Of a stretch of DNA of 64,000 nt, positions 8,271 through 16,518 are shown one piece after another. Below the pieces are notes generated by a model. That model saw only the letters and a program-made list of their open reading frames with translations. It was not told the origin of the DNA and did not search any database. This DNA comes from Aliarcobacter cibarius. Lineage in GTDB: Bacteria; Campylobacterota; Campylobacteria; Campylobacterales; Arcobacteraceae. Location of the stretch: contig NZ_CP054051.1 in NCBI RefSeq assembly GCF_013372265.1, forward strand, positions 818,263 to 882,262. Direction: 5' to 3'. A program made the position numbers and the translations under genes. Position 1 is the first letter of the stretch; every line of letters starts with the position of its first letter.

Positions 8271-9221
8271 ATGGGGCATGATAGAAGCTTATTGAAACAT
8301 ACTTTTGAAGATAAAGATGTAATTGATACTATTGAAGACATCGAATATGGAAAAGATAAAAAGAGAAAAAGAAAAGAGCTTGCTGAGAAAGTTGAAGATG
8401 GAGAAAAAAAAGTTCAGATTTGGGTTAAAAAAGCAACTTTAGAATACCAAAAAGAGTTAACTTTGCTTCAAATTGAACTTTTAAAGTTACAAAACTTTGT
8501 TAAAGAAAAAGGTCTTAAAGTTTTAATTATCTTTGAAGGAAGAGATGCTGCTGGAAAAGGTGGTACTATAAAAAGAGTAACAGAACATCTAAATCCAAGA
8601 GGCGCAAGAATTGTTGCTTTAGAAAAACCAAGTGATGTTGAAAAAACTCAATGGTATTTTCAAAGATACGTACAACATCTTCCAAGTGCAGGTGAGATAG
8701 TGTTATTTGATAGAAGCTGGTACAATAGAGCAGGAGTTGAGCCTGTTATGGGATTTTGTACAAAAGAAGAGCATATGCAATTTTTAAGAGATGTACCAGA
8801 TTTCGAGAAAATGCTTGTAGAATCGGGGATTATTCTATTTAAATTTTATTTTTCTGTTTCGAAAAAAGAACAAGAAAAAAGATTAAAAAAAAGAGAAACT
8901 GATTTATTGAAACAGTACAAAATATCACCAATAGATCAAGAAGCACAAAAATTATGGGATAAATACAGTGCTACAAAGTATTCAATGCTTATGGCATCAC
9001 ATACTCCTATATCTCCTTGGATTGTTGTAAAAAGTGATAATAAGAAAAAAGCTAGATTAAATTGTATAAAACATATTTTAAACAGTGTAGATTATAGTAA
9101 AAAATTAGAAGAAAAAACTTTATATAAAATAGATAAAAAAATTATAATAGATGGTTCTTGTGAACTTGAAAATATGGAACAAAAACATGAAGCTTCAAAG
9201 ATGAAAAAGGAAGATAAATGA
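8271..9221 (+). CDS. Polyphosphate kinase 2 family protein (first copy)
   Basis: A 316-residue PPK2 domain protein. The Walker A motif FEGRDAAGKGG lies at residues 88-98. The Walker B/lid region is seen as LFDRSWYNRAGVEPVMGFC and WYFQRYVQHLP, all PPK2 hallmarks. PPK2 enzymes transfer phosphate between polyphosphate and nucleoside mono- or diphosphates; the preferred direction and nucleotide cannot be read here. The first 60 residues are charged and predicted helical. The start at 8271 has AGGAG upstream, 20 bp after nspC. The end overlaps the next PPK2 gene by an ATGA tetranucleotide. Confidence 0.9.
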   Translation: MGHDRSLLKHTFEDKDVIDTIEDIEYGKDKKRKRKELAEKVEDGEKKVQIWVKKATLEYQKELTLLQIELLKLQNFVKEKGLKVLIIFEGRDAAGKGGTIKRVTEHLNPRGARIVALEKPSDVEKTQWYFQRYVQHLPSAGEIVLFDRSWYNRAGVEPVMGFCTKEEHMQFLRDVPDFEKMLVESGIILFKFYFSVSKKEQEKRLKKRETDLLKQYKISPIDQEAQKLWDKYSATKYSMLMASHTPISPWIVVKSDNKKKARLNCIKHILNSVDYSKKLEEKTLYKIDKKIIIDGSCELENMEQKHEASKMKKEDK

Positions 9222-10366
9222 ATTTAAATGATTTCGATAAAACATCTCAAGTTGGACTTTATATATCAAAAGAAGAACATCCTACTTTTGGGAAAAAGTA
9301 TATAGCAAGATTCCAACATGATAAAAAAAGATATGTAAAAGTATTAGGATATTCAAAGAAAGATGGATTAACTTTGCAAAAAGCTATAATATTGTTTGAA
9401 GATTTTAAATTAAAAGTTGTTGAAGAAAATGAAAACCCAAATTCTTTAAAGAATGAGAAAAAAAATATTGAAAGTAATAATTCTTTAAAAAATAATCCTA
9501 AAACAAATGATGAAATTCAAGCTTTAAAAGATGAAAATAAATTTTTAAAATCATTATTAAAAGACTACAAGAAACTAAAATTAGATGTATTAGAAGAAGG
9601 AATACAAAAAATTTATGATTTACAAGATTTGAAACCTTATCAAATTGAGTTAATTAAGCTTCAAGATTGGCTTGAAAAAGAGAATAAAAGAATGATTATT
9701 CTTTTTGAAGGAAGAGATGCATCAGGAAAAGGTGGAGCAATTAGAAGAATAACTAGATATATGAATAATAAACATTATAGAGTTGTTGCTCTTGGAAAAC
9801 CTACTGAAACTCAAAGAAATCAATGGTTTTTACAAAGATATATAGAACATTTTCCAACAGGTGGAGAAGTAGTTTTATTTGATAGAAGCTGGTACAATAG
9901 AGCAATGGTTGAGCCAATTTTTGGATTTTGTACACCTGAAGAGCATGAAATTTTTATGGAAGATATAGTAAATTTTGAGCAAGATTTAGTAAGACAAGGA
10001 ATGATTTTAATTAAACTTTATTTTTCTGTTTCAAAAGAGGAGCAAAAAAGAAGATTTGATAGAAGAATTCATGATCCTTTGAGACAATGGAAATTCTCAG
10101 AGGTTGATATGCAAGCCCAAGATTTATGGGATGAATTTTCTGAAAAAAAATATGAAATGTTAAGAAGAACTACTTCAAGAAGCGCTCCTTGGCACATAAT
10201 TAGAAGTGATAACAAGCATTTAGCTAGATTAGAAGCTTTAAAAATTATTCTAAATTCTGTTGATTATGATGGAAGAAACTACTCACTAAATTTTGAAGCG
10301 AATGAAGATATAAATATATCTGTTCAAAGAGAACTACTTCAAATGAGAAAAACAAAAGATTATTAA
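9218..10366 (+). CDS. PPK2 family kinase with an N-terminal extension resembling an integrase arm domain
   Basis: A 382-residue protein whose PPK2 domain starts at about residue 140 (Walker A FEGRDASGKGG near 163-173; LFDRSWYNRAMVEPIFGFC follows). It carries about 140 extra N-terminal residues. Residues 10-65 (GLYIS, KKYIARF, KRYVKVLGY, LTLQKAIILFEDF) have the three-strand plus helix look of AP2-like or arm-type DNA-binding domains of tyrosine integrases. A lysine/glutamate-rich coiled-coil linker of about 50 residues follows. The PPK2 assignment is secure; the DNA-binding reading is inference. The gene is coupled to the first PPK2 gene by ATGA and is probably a paralogue of it. Confidence 0.88.
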   Translation: MNLNDFDKTSQVGLYISKEEHPTFGKKYIARFQHDKKRYVKVLGYSKKDGLTLQKAIILFEDFKLKVVEENENPNSLKNEKKNIESNNSLKNNPKTNDEIQALKDENKFLKSLLKDYKKLKLDVLEEGIQKIYDLQDLKPYQIELIKLQDWLEKENKRMIILFEGRDASGKGGAIRRITRYMNNKHYRVVALGKPTETQRNQWFLQRYIEHFPTGGEVVLFDRSWYNRAMVEPIFGFCTPEEHEIFMEDIVNFEQDLVRQGMILIKLYFSVSKEEQKRRFDRRIHDPLRQWKFSEVDMQAQDLWDEFSEKKYEMLRRTTSRSAPWHIIRSDNKHLARLEALKIILNSVDYDGRNYSLNFEANEDINISVQRELLQMRKTKDY

Positions 10367-10379
10367 CTCTTTTGTTTTT
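10348..10379 (+). terminator. Intrinsic terminator after the PPK2 pair
   Basis: A perfect 12-bp A/T-rich stem (10348-10359 with 10368-10379) with an 8-base loop, overlapping the stop codon of the second PPK2 gene; the 3' arm itself is T-rich. Confidence 0.65.
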
Positions 10380-10466
10380 CAAAATATTATAAATACTCAC
10401 TTAAAGAAAAGCCTTATTTAAATTTAGATAGAATAATTGCTAAAATTAAAAATCGGAGTAAATTTG

Positions 10467-11768
10467 ATGGAATTTAAAGTAAATAGAGTTGATGAAGCAA
10501 ATGTTGAAATAACTGCGACACTTTCAAAAGAATTAATTGAAAAAAACTTAGACAATGTAGCAAAAGCTGCTGCTAAAACTATGAATGTTCAAGGTTTTAG
10601 AAAAGGTAAAGTTCCTGTTGCTGTTGTAAAACAAAGATATGCAGACAAACTATTAGAAGATGCACAAGGTGAGGCTATTAGAAAAGTTTTAAATGAGGGA
10701 TTAAAACTTCTTGAACTTAAAAATGATGATTTAATAGGAGAACCAAATATCTCTAAATTTGATAAAAAAGAAGATGGAAGCGTAGAGTTAGAAATATCTG
10801 TAGCTTGTAAACCAAAAATTGATTTAGGTGATTATAAAACTTTAGTTCCTGAAGTTAAAGCTGTAGAAGTTGGAATTGAAAAAATTGATGCAAGACTTAC
10901 AGAAATTGCAAGTCAATCTGCACCTTTAGAAAAAATTTCTAGAAAAAGAGCTGCTAAAGATGGTGATTATGCAGTGATTGATTTTGAAGGTTTTGTTGAT
11001 GGTGTAGCTTTCGAAGGTGGAAAAGCTGAGAAATATCCTCTTTTATTAGGTTCTAATTCTTTTATTCCAGGATTTGAAGAGCAAGTAATTGGTATGAAAT
11101 ATGATGAGCAAAAAGATATTGTTGTAACTTTCCCAAAAGAGTATCAAGCAAAAGATTTAGCTGGAAAAGAAGCTGTATTTAAAGTAACTTTACATGAAAT
11201 TCAAGAAAGAGTAACTCCTGAGTTAAATGATGAATTTGCACAAAAAATGTTACCAAATGAAAAAGATGTAACAATCGATACTTTAAGAGAAAAAATTAAA
11301 GAGCAAATTGTTGCAACTGAAAAAGCTACTTATTACAGAGAAGAGTTAAAACCAACTTTCTTAGAAACATTAGTTGAAAAAATCAACTTTGCATTACCAA
11401 AAATAGTTGTTGATCAAGAAGTTAACTTTGCTTTAAATAACAAAATTAGAAATATGAGTGAAGCTGAAATAAATGAGCTTAAAGAAGATGCAAATAAAGT
11501 TGAAGCTATAAGAGAAGAGTTAAAAGTAGATGCTACAAACTCTGTAAAAGCTACGTTTATTATTGATGCTTTAGCAAAAGCAGAAAAAGTTGATGTAAGT
11601 GATCAAGAAGTTACTCAATTATTATATTTTGAAGCATTACAAATGGGTCAAAATCCACAAAATGTTATTAAGCAATATCAAGAAGCTGGATATTTACCTG
11701 CAATTAAAATGTCAATTATTGAAGAGAAAGTTATCTCTAAACTATTTGATGAGAAATTAGCAAAATAA
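10467..11768 (+). CDS. tig: Trigger factor (ribosome-associated chaperone, prolyl isomerase)
   Basis: 433 residues from the ATG at 10467, chosen because GGAG lies 8 bp upstream and the protein then starts with [15 protein letters not shown], as trigger factors do. The ribosome-binding loop is seen as GFRKGKVP. The FKBP-type isomerase domain lies at about 150-235 ([27 protein letters not shown]). The rest is the helical substrate-binding C-terminal domain. It binds nascent chains at the ribosome exit tunnel. It heads a tig-clpP-def group, with gaps of 14 and 9 bp, which links early folding, N-terminal deformylation and proteolysis. Confidence 0.96.
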   Translation: MEFKVNRVDEANVEITATLSKELIEKNLDNVAKAAAKTMNVQGFRKGKVPVAVVKQRYADKLLEDAQGEAIRKVLNEGLKLLELKNDDLIGEPNISKFDKKEDGSVELEISVACKPKIDLGDYKTLVPEVKAVEVGIEKIDARLTEIASQSAPLEKISRKRAAKDGDYAVIDFEGFVDGVAFEGGKAEKYPLLLGSNSFIPGFEEQVIGMKYDEQKDIVVTFPKEYQAKDLAGKEAVFKVTLHEIQERVTPELNDEFAQKMLPNEKDVTIDTLREKIKEQIVATEKATYYREELKPTFLETLVEKINFALPKIVVDQEVNFALNNKIRNMSEAEINELKEDANKVEAIREELKVDATNSVKATFIIDALAKAEKVDVSDQEVTQLLYFEALQMGQNPQNVIKQYQEAGYLPAIKMSIIEEKVISKLFDEKLAK

Positions 11769-11782
11769 TTTTAGGAAGAAAT

Positions 11783-12367
11783 ATGAGTTACATACCATAT
11801 GTAGTTGAAAAAACTGGTCGAGGTGAGAGAAGTTATGATATTTATTCAAGACTTCTTAAAGATAGAATTATCATGTTAAGTGGTGAAATAAATGATGCAG
11901 TTGCTTCAACTGTGGTTGCACAGCTTCTTTTTTTAGAAGCTGAAGACCCTGAAAAAGATATCTATTTATATATAAATTCTCCAGGTGGAGTAGTAACTTC
12001 TGGAATGTCTATTTTTGATACAATGAATTATATTAAACCTGATGTTTGTACTATTTGTATAGGTCAAGCAGCGTCTATGGGAGCATTTTTACTTTCTAGT
12101 GGTACTAAAGGTAAAAGATATTCTCTTCCAAACTCTAGAATTATGATTCACCAACCATTAGGTGGTGCTAGAGGACAAGCTACGGATATTCAAATTCAAG
12201 CAAAAGAGATTCAAAGATTAAAAGATACTTTAAACTCTATTTTAGCTAGTCAAACAGGGCAAGATTTTGCAACGATTGAAAAAGATACTGATAGAGACAA
12301 CTTTATGAGTGCTGCAGAAGCTTGTGCTTATGGTCTAATTGACGAAGTTATAGAAAAACACAAATAA
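11783..12367 (+). CDS. clpP: ATP-dependent Clp protease proteolytic subunit
   Basis: A 194-residue serine protease of standard length. The catalytic triad is visible: Ser98 in GQAASMGAF, His123 in [10 protein letters not shown] and Asp171 in EKDTDRDNF. The YINSPGG motif near residue 65 is also present. ClpP forms a tetradecameric chamber that degrades proteins unfolded by ClpX or ClpA. The start at 11783 is preceded by AGGAAG. It sits between tig and def. Confidence 0.98.
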   Translation: MSYIPYVVEKTGRGERSYDIYSRLLKDRIIMLSGEINDAVASTVVAQLLFLEAEDPEKDIYLYINSPGGVVTSGMSIFDTMNYIKPDVCTICIGQAASMGAFLLSSGTKGKRYSLPNSRIMIHQPLGGARGQATDIQIQAKEIQRLKDTLNSILASQTGQDFATIEKDTDRDNFMSAAEACAYGLIDEVIEKHK

Positions 12368-12376
12368 GAAATTAAT

Positions 12377-12892
12377 ATGATTAGAGAAATTATTACATAT
12401 CCAAATAAATTACTTCGAACAAAGTCTCAAGATGTTGAAAAGTTTGATGAAGAACTTCATACTCTTTTGGATGATATGTATGAAACTATGATAGCAGCAT
12501 CTGGAGTTGGATTAGCTGCTATTCAAGTTGCAATTCCTAAAAATATACTTATTATTAATATCCCAAATGAAGAAGATATTCAAGATAAGAATGATCTTAT
12601 TGAAGCTATAAATCCAAAGATTACACATAAAGATGGTGTTCAAGTTTTTACTGAAGGTTGTCTTAGTGTTCCTGGATTTAGTGAAGATGTAACAAGAGCA
12701 AAACATATTATTGTTGAATATTATAATAGATTTGGAGAAAAACAGACTATGGAATGTGAAGATTTTTTAGCTGTTGCTTGGCAACATGAAATGGAACATT
12801 TAGAAGGTCACGTTTTTATAGAAAACTTATCTTTTACAAAAAGACAAAAGTTTGAAAAAGAGTGGAAAAAGAAATTAAAAGAGAAAAAATAA
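12377..12892 (+). CDS. def: Peptide deformylase
   Basis: 171 residues. All three deformylase motifs are present: GVGLAAIQ (43-50), EGCLS and HEMEHLEG (HExxH). The cysteine of motif 2 and the two histidines of motif 3 bind the catalytic metal, usually iron. It removes the formyl group from nascent N-terminal methionine. The gene follows clpP by 9 bp. In many Campylobacterota comM lies next; here only remnants of comM remain about 500 bp downstream. Confidence 0.97.
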   Translation: MIREIITYPNKLLRTKSQDVEKFDEELHTLLDDMYETMIAASGVGLAAIQVAIPKNILIINIPNEEDIQDKNDLIEAINPKITHKDGVQVFTEGCLSVPGFSEDVTRAKHIIVEYYNRFGEKQTMECEDFLAVAWQHEMEHLEGHVFIENLSFTKRQKFEKEWKKKLKEKK

Positions 12893-12902
12893 TTTCTCTT
12901 TT
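12877..12902. terminator. Bidirectional terminator between def and the zinc-ribbon gene
   Basis: A perfect 10-bp stem (AAAAGAGAAA at 12877-12886 with TTTCTCTTTT at 12893-12902) and a 6-base loop span the def stop codon. It is A-rich on one side and T-rich on the other, so it can serve both convergent genes. Confidence 0.7.
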
Positions 12903-13275
12903 AAATCCCTTTTTTTAGTATATTTATTATTAAAACTAACAAAAATCCGTTTGTAAATCCCCAAACTATCCAAAAAAATATTTTTTCAAATTTTGATACA
13001 AAAATATCTTTAAAATTATAAGGACAAGCTTTTATTGCTAAATAAAAAAAGATTGCTATAGCAATTAAAAAACTGTAAATATTTACTTGTCCAAAAAGTA
13101 TAGTTAAAAATGAGAAAAATGGAGCAAATACAGTAAGAGCAAAGAATTTTCCATATTTTTTTCTTTTTGTTGTCCCATTAAAGTAGCCTACTGTAAAACC
13201 ACAATTTGGACAAATTGTTCCCATTCTTGATAGAATTTCTGCTTCACAATCGGGACAGTTCATAGTTGATGACAT
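12901..13275 (-). CDS. Small membrane protein with N-terminal zinc ribbon
   Basis: A 124-residue protein of unknown function. The N-terminus carries a zinc-ribbon-like double CxxC (CPDCEAEIL then CPNCGF, residues 8-25), followed by a basic TKRKKYGK stretch. Three hydrophobic segments follow (about 47-66, 68-85 and 103-121). It is convergent with def and divergent from the comM remnant. Proteins of this layout are common small inner-membrane proteins; no partner can be named. Confidence 0.75.
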   Translation of the reverse strand: MSSTMNCPDCEAEILSRMGTICPNCGFTVGYFNGTTKRKKYGKFFALTVFAPFFSFLTILFGQVNIYSFLIAIAIFFYLAIKACPYNFKDIFVSKFEKIFFWIVWGFTNGFLLVLIINILKKGI

Positions 13276-13388
13276 ATAAAATCCTAATTTTTTGGTTTAT
13301 TATATCACCTAATGTTTTAAACGAATCATATTATTTTATATTTTATTAATAATTATATATAATAAAAAAAATTATTTATGTAAAATTT

Positions 13389-13520
13389 ATGAGAATTATA
13401 AAATCAGCAGTTCAAGATTTAATTGATGCAACAGTTGTCGAAGTTGAAGCAAGTTTTACAAAAGGGATGCCTAGTTTTACGATTGTAGGTATGGTTAATA
13501 CAAGTATAAATGAATTCTAA
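13389..13520 (+). pseudogene. comM: comM remnant, N-terminal 43 codons
   Basis: A 43-residue frame whose sequence (VVEVEASFTKGMPSFTIVGM plus NTSINEF) matches the start of ComM/YifB, the Mg-chelatase-like AAA+ protein. Intact homologues read V-EA-x5-GLPSFTIVGLPD and run to about 500 residues. Here the frame stops at TAA 13518-13520, before the ATPase domain. The C-terminal end of the same family reappears at 13737. ComM is the branch-migration helicase that integrates incoming DNA during natural transformation, so this locus cannot make a working ComM. Confidence 0.75.
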
Positions 13521-13629
13521 GTAATATTAACCAATTAACTTACTAAATACTATTTCCCTATAAATCATACATCTAAAATATAAAATATTTCTAATCATAA
13601 ACTAAAAAACTATTCTAAGTTATATTAAC
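13514..13629 (+). repeat. 18-bp direct repeat pair at the comM deletion scar
   Basis: ATTCTAAGTAATATTAAC (13514-13531) recurs with one mismatch as ATTCTAAGTTATATTAAC (13612-13629). The first copy spans the stop codon of the N-terminal comM remnant. The 98-bp spacing and the location in the join between two comM ends suggest a footprint of deletion or of a lost insertion. Chance similarity in AT-rich DNA is possible. Confidence 0.45.
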
Positions 13630-13736
13630 TATGAAATATAAAAATAATAATAAATTTCATCTCATTTTGTGAATTTTCTTTAGTAGTATCTTTTTTTAAT
13701 TATAGAATTAACTAACAAAAAATATAAGGAGTTTAA

Positions 13737-13937
13737 ATGTTAGTTAAAACTAAAAAGGGAATTACAATTTGTACTTTATTTGATAATGAAACTATCACAC
13801 TAGATGATTCATTAGAATTATCTTTTAGAAGCATTAATAAAATTCTGAAAGTTGCACGAACTATTGCAGATATAAATGGAAATGAACTTATTACAAAAAA
13901 TGATTTATTAAAAAGTCTAAATTTTAGAAGAAGATAA
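13737..13937 (+). pseudogene. comM: comM remnant, C-terminal domain (stand-alone 66-codon ORF)
   Basis: The 66-residue frame ends in INKILKVARTIADINGNE, then KNDLLKSLNFRRR. This is the conserved C-terminal domain of ComM/YifB (Mg_chelatase_C; intact proteins read Y-x-K-L-RVARTIADL and end in L-YR-R). The middle of the gene, including the AAA+ domain, is absent between 13521 and 13736. The small ORF has its own ATG behind a strong AAGGAG at 13726-13731, so it may still be translated, which is why it could also be called a short CDS. Confidence 0.7.
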
Positions 13938-13946
13938 AAATTATCC

Positions 13947-13975
13947 TTGACAAATTGAAAAAAATAAAATATACT
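13947..13975 (+). promoter_or_regulatory. Sigma-70 promoter of the leuA leader
   Basis: TTGACA at 13947-13952 and TATACT at 13970-13975 are separated by 17 bp. Transcription would start near 13982 and give a leader of about 200 nt before leuA, containing the leader peptide at 14008. Confidence 0.8.
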
Positions 13976-14007
13976 TCAATAATTAATTTTAAAAAAAGGA
14001 GAGTAAT

Positions 14008-14082
14008 ATGAAAATATTTATTTCTAAAAGCAATTTCATTGAAAGTTCAAGCTCTTCTTTGCTCCTCAATTTCTCACTCTAA
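14008..14082 (+). CDS. leuL: Putative leucine leader peptide (leuA attenuator)
   Basis: A 24-codon ORF (MKIFISKSNFIESSSSSLLL, then NFSL) with a strong AAAGGAGAG ribosome-binding site 6 bp upstream, lying in the transcribed leader of leuA. It has four leucine codons near its end: TTG CTC CTC in tandem, then CTC as the last sense codon. In-frame CTC is not seen anywhere in leuA itself, so these are codons that would stall sensitively when leucyl-tRNA is short. This is the classic design of an amino-acid leader peptide. A candidate A/U-rich 9-bp hairpin (TCTTTTTTT-ATTT-AAAAAAAGA) follows before leuA, but no strong GC-rich terminator is visible. Confidence 0.6.
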   Translation: MKIFISKSNFIESSSSSLLLNFSL

Positions 14083-14185
14083 TCGTATATTTTACAACTA
14101 AAATAAAATCGTATTTTTAAAATCTGTTTTTCTTTTTTTATTTAAAAAAAGATATAATCAATTAAGAAACTAAAAGGTAAATATT

Positions 14186-15739
14186 ATGGATAAAAATAAA
14201 ATTATAGTATTTGATACTACTTTAAGAGATGGAGAGCAAAGTCCAGGGTGTTCTATGAACACTGAAGAAAAAATTAGAGTTGCTTTACAGTTAGAAAAAT
14301 TAGGTGTTGATGTTATTGAAGCTGGTTTTGCAGCTGCAAGTCCTGGTGATTTTGATGCAGTTAGCCAAATAGCAAAGATAGTTAAAAATTCAAGAATTTG
14401 TTCATTAAGTAGAGCTGTTGAAAATGATATCAAGCAAGCAGGTCTAGCAGTTTCTCATGCACCAAAACATAGAATTCATACATTTATAGCAACTTCACCA
14501 ATTCATATGAAATATAAATTAAAAATGAGTGAAGAGGAAGTTATAAAAAGAGCGATTCATGCTGTAGAGTATGCAAGAACTTTTGTAGATGATGTTGAAT
14601 TTTCTTTAGAAGATGCTGGGAGAAGTGAAATTTCATTTATGAAAGAGGTTATGGATGCTGTTATTAATGCAGGTGCGAAAACTATAAACTTACCAGACAC
14701 TGTTGGGTATAGATTACCGACTGAATTAGGTGCAATGGTAAAAGAATTAAGTGCATATGCGGGAGATAGAGCAATAATTTCAGTTCATAATCACAACGAT
14801 TTAGGATTAGCAACGGCAAACACTTTAGCAGCTGTTTTAAATGGTGCAAGACAAATTGAAGTTACAATAAATGGTTTAGGTGAAAGAGCTGGAAATTCTG
14901 CTTTAGAAGAAGCTGTTATGGCTATTAAAGTGAGAAAAGATGTATTTAGAGATTTATATACTTCAATAAATACACCTGAGATTTATGCAACTTCTAGATT
15001 AGTTGCAACAATTACTGGAGTTGAACCACAACAAAATAAAGCGATTGTTGGTAAAAATGCATTTTCTCATGAAAGTGGAATACACCAAGATGGTGTTTTA
15101 AAACATCAAGAAACATATGAAATTATGAAACCTAGTGATGTTGGAGTTATAAAAGATAGTACTTTAATTTTAGGAAAACATAGTGGTAGAGCAGCATTTA
15201 AAGATAAAATTGCTCAATTAGGATTTGATAAAGTTAGTGATGAACAGTTAAATAGTGCATTTGAAAGATTTAAAGTATTAGCTGATAAGAAAAAAGATAT
15301 TACTGATGATGATGTTAGAATGTTAATTACGGATGAAGCATTAAATCATGATAAAATTTATGAGTTAGTTGGATTACAAATAAGTGATTGTTCTAGTGGT
15401 ATGCCTACAGCTGCTGTTTCAATTAAATTTGAGGGTGAAATAATCAAAGATGCTGGTTTAGGAGATGGTACAATGGATGCTATCTTTAAAACTATTGATA
15501 GATTAACAGGGTACTCTGGAGAGTTAAAGGATTATAAAGTTATATCTGTAAGTGAAGGTAAAGATGCTCTTGCAAAAGTAACAACAAGAGTTAGTTTTGA
15601 TGATACGACTCCTGCATTTGTAGGACATGGTTTAAGTATAGATACTATGCTTGCTACTGCAAATGCTTATATTGGTGCATTAAATTCATATTTATCTCAA
15701 AAAAATAGACTTACAAAAAATTGTGGTCATCAGGTATGA
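14186..15739 (+). CDS. leuA: 2-isopropylmalate synthase
   Basis: A 517-residue protein of standard LeuA length. The DRE-TIM metallolyase motif is [12 protein letters not shown] (10-21), with the metal-binding HNHNDLGLA and the [14 protein letters not shown] stretch. The C-terminal third (from about 390) is the LeuA regulatory dimer domain that binds leucine. It condenses acetyl-CoA with 2-oxoisovalerate in the first step of leucine synthesis. The short ribosome-binding site AAAAGG precedes ATG 14186. It is probably regulated by feedback and by the leader peptide upstream. Confidence 0.96.
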   Translation: MDKNKIIVFDTTLRDGEQSPGCSMNTEEKIRVALQLEKLGVDVIEAGFAAASPGDFDAVSQIAKIVKNSRICSLSRAVENDIKQAGLAVSHAPKHRIHTFIATSPIHMKYKLKMSEEEVIKRAIHAVEYARTFVDDVEFSLEDAGRSEISFMKEVMDAVINAGAKTINLPDTVGYRLPTELGAMVKELSAYAGDRAIISVHNHNDLGLATANTLAAVLNGARQIEVTINGLGERAGNSALEEAVMAIKVRKDVFRDLYTSINTPEIYATSRLVATITGVEPQQNKAIVGKNAFSHESGIHQDGVLKHQETYEIMKPSDVGVIKDSTLILGKHSGRAAFKDKIAQLGFDKVSDEQLNSAFERFKVLADKKKDITDDDVRMLITDEALNHDKIYELVGLQISDCSSGMPTAAVSIKFEGEIIKDAGLGDGTMDAIFKTIDRLTGYSGELKDYKVISVSEGKDALAKVTTRVSFDDTTPAFVGHGLSIDTMLATANAYIGALNSYLSQKNRLTKNCGHQV

Positions 15740-15764
15740 AAAGATAGGTTTACTCCTATCTTTT
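15739..15764 (+). terminator. Intrinsic terminator after leuA
   Basis: A 10-bp stem (AAAAGATAGG at 15739-15748 with CCTATCTTTT at 15755-15764) with loop TTTACT begins on the last base of the leuA stop codon. The next gene starts only 9 bp further on, so some read-through may feed the thioredoxin-mutS group. Confidence 0.75.
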
Positions 15765-15772
15765 ATAAATAT

Positions 15773-16099
15773 ATGATAGAGTTAAATACAAAAGAAGAAA
15801 TTTTAGAGATTTTAGAAAAAAATAAATCTGTATTGTTATATTTTGGAGCAACAAATTGTGGAGTTTGTGAAGTTTTAAAACCAAAAATTGAACATGAAGT
15901 TTCTAAAAATTTTTCAAAAATTAAACAAATTTACATAAATAGTACTAAGAACTTTGAGCTAGCAAGCTATTTTAATATATTTACTGCGCCTACAATTTTA
16001 GTTTTTTTTGAAAAAAAAGAGTTTAAAAGATATGGAAGAAATATTAGTTTAAATATTTTTAATGATGAAATAAATAGATTATATGAGATGGTGTTTTAA
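15773..16099 (+). CDS. Thioredoxin-like protein
   Basis: A 108-residue thioredoxin fold with the active site in FGATNCGVCEVLKPKIE (CGVC, residues 25-28) and the conserved cis-proline in FTAPTILVFF. CGVC differs from the CGPC of general thioredoxins and suggests a dedicated thiol-disulfide role. No signal peptide is seen, so it should be cytoplasmic. It overlaps the next gene (TAATG), which encodes a membrane-anchored haem-binding protein. Whether the two act together is unknown. Confidence 0.85.
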   Translation: MIELNTKEEILEILEKNKSVLLYFGATNCGVCEVLKPKIEHEVSKNFSKIKQIYINSTKNFELASYFNIFTAPTILVFFEKKEFKRYGRNISLNIFNDEINRLYEMVF

Positions 16100-16518
16100 T
16101 GATAAGAGCTTTGATTGTTGTAGTTTTGATTTTTGCTGCTATGCAGTTTATAAGACCTGAAAAAGTTGTGTATAAAGATGATATTTCAAATGAAATAATT
16201 GCTCCAGCTGAGATTAAAGAAATATTTGTAAGAGCTTGTTATGATTGTCATTCAAATAAGATTGATTATCCTTGGTACTCATATGTTGCACCATTTTCTT
16301 GGGTTGTTACAAACCATACTAATGAAGGAACTAGAGCCTTGAATTTCTCAAATTGGGAAAAATATAATTATGTTCAAAAAAATGAGAAATTAAAAGCTAT
16401 TTATAGAACGGTTTATTCATCAATGCCGCTTCCTGCATATACATTACTTCATAAAGATGCTGAACTTACGAAACAAGAAAGAGAATTAATTAGAGATTGG
16501 ACTGGAGTTAGAAAATAG
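16099..16518 (+). CDS. Haem-binding domain protein (single CxxCH, membrane anchored)
   Basis: A 139-residue protein with an N-terminal hydrophobic segment (2-17) and one c-type haem motif, CYDCH (near residue 48), in the context NKIDYPWYSYVAPFSW. That is the signature of the Haem_bd domain family. The haem domain should face the periplasm. The partner is not evident. The start overlaps the thioredoxin-like gene by 1 base and the stop overlaps the GTG of the mutS-type gene by 1 base, so the three genes are tightly coupled. Confidence 0.85.
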   Translation: MIRALIVVVLIFAAMQFIRPEKVVYKDDISNEIIAPAEIKEIFVRACYDCHSNKIDYPWYSYVAPFSWVVTNHTNEGTRALNFSNWEKYNYVQKNEKLKAIYRTVYSSMPLPAYTLLHKDAELTKQERELIRDWTGVRK

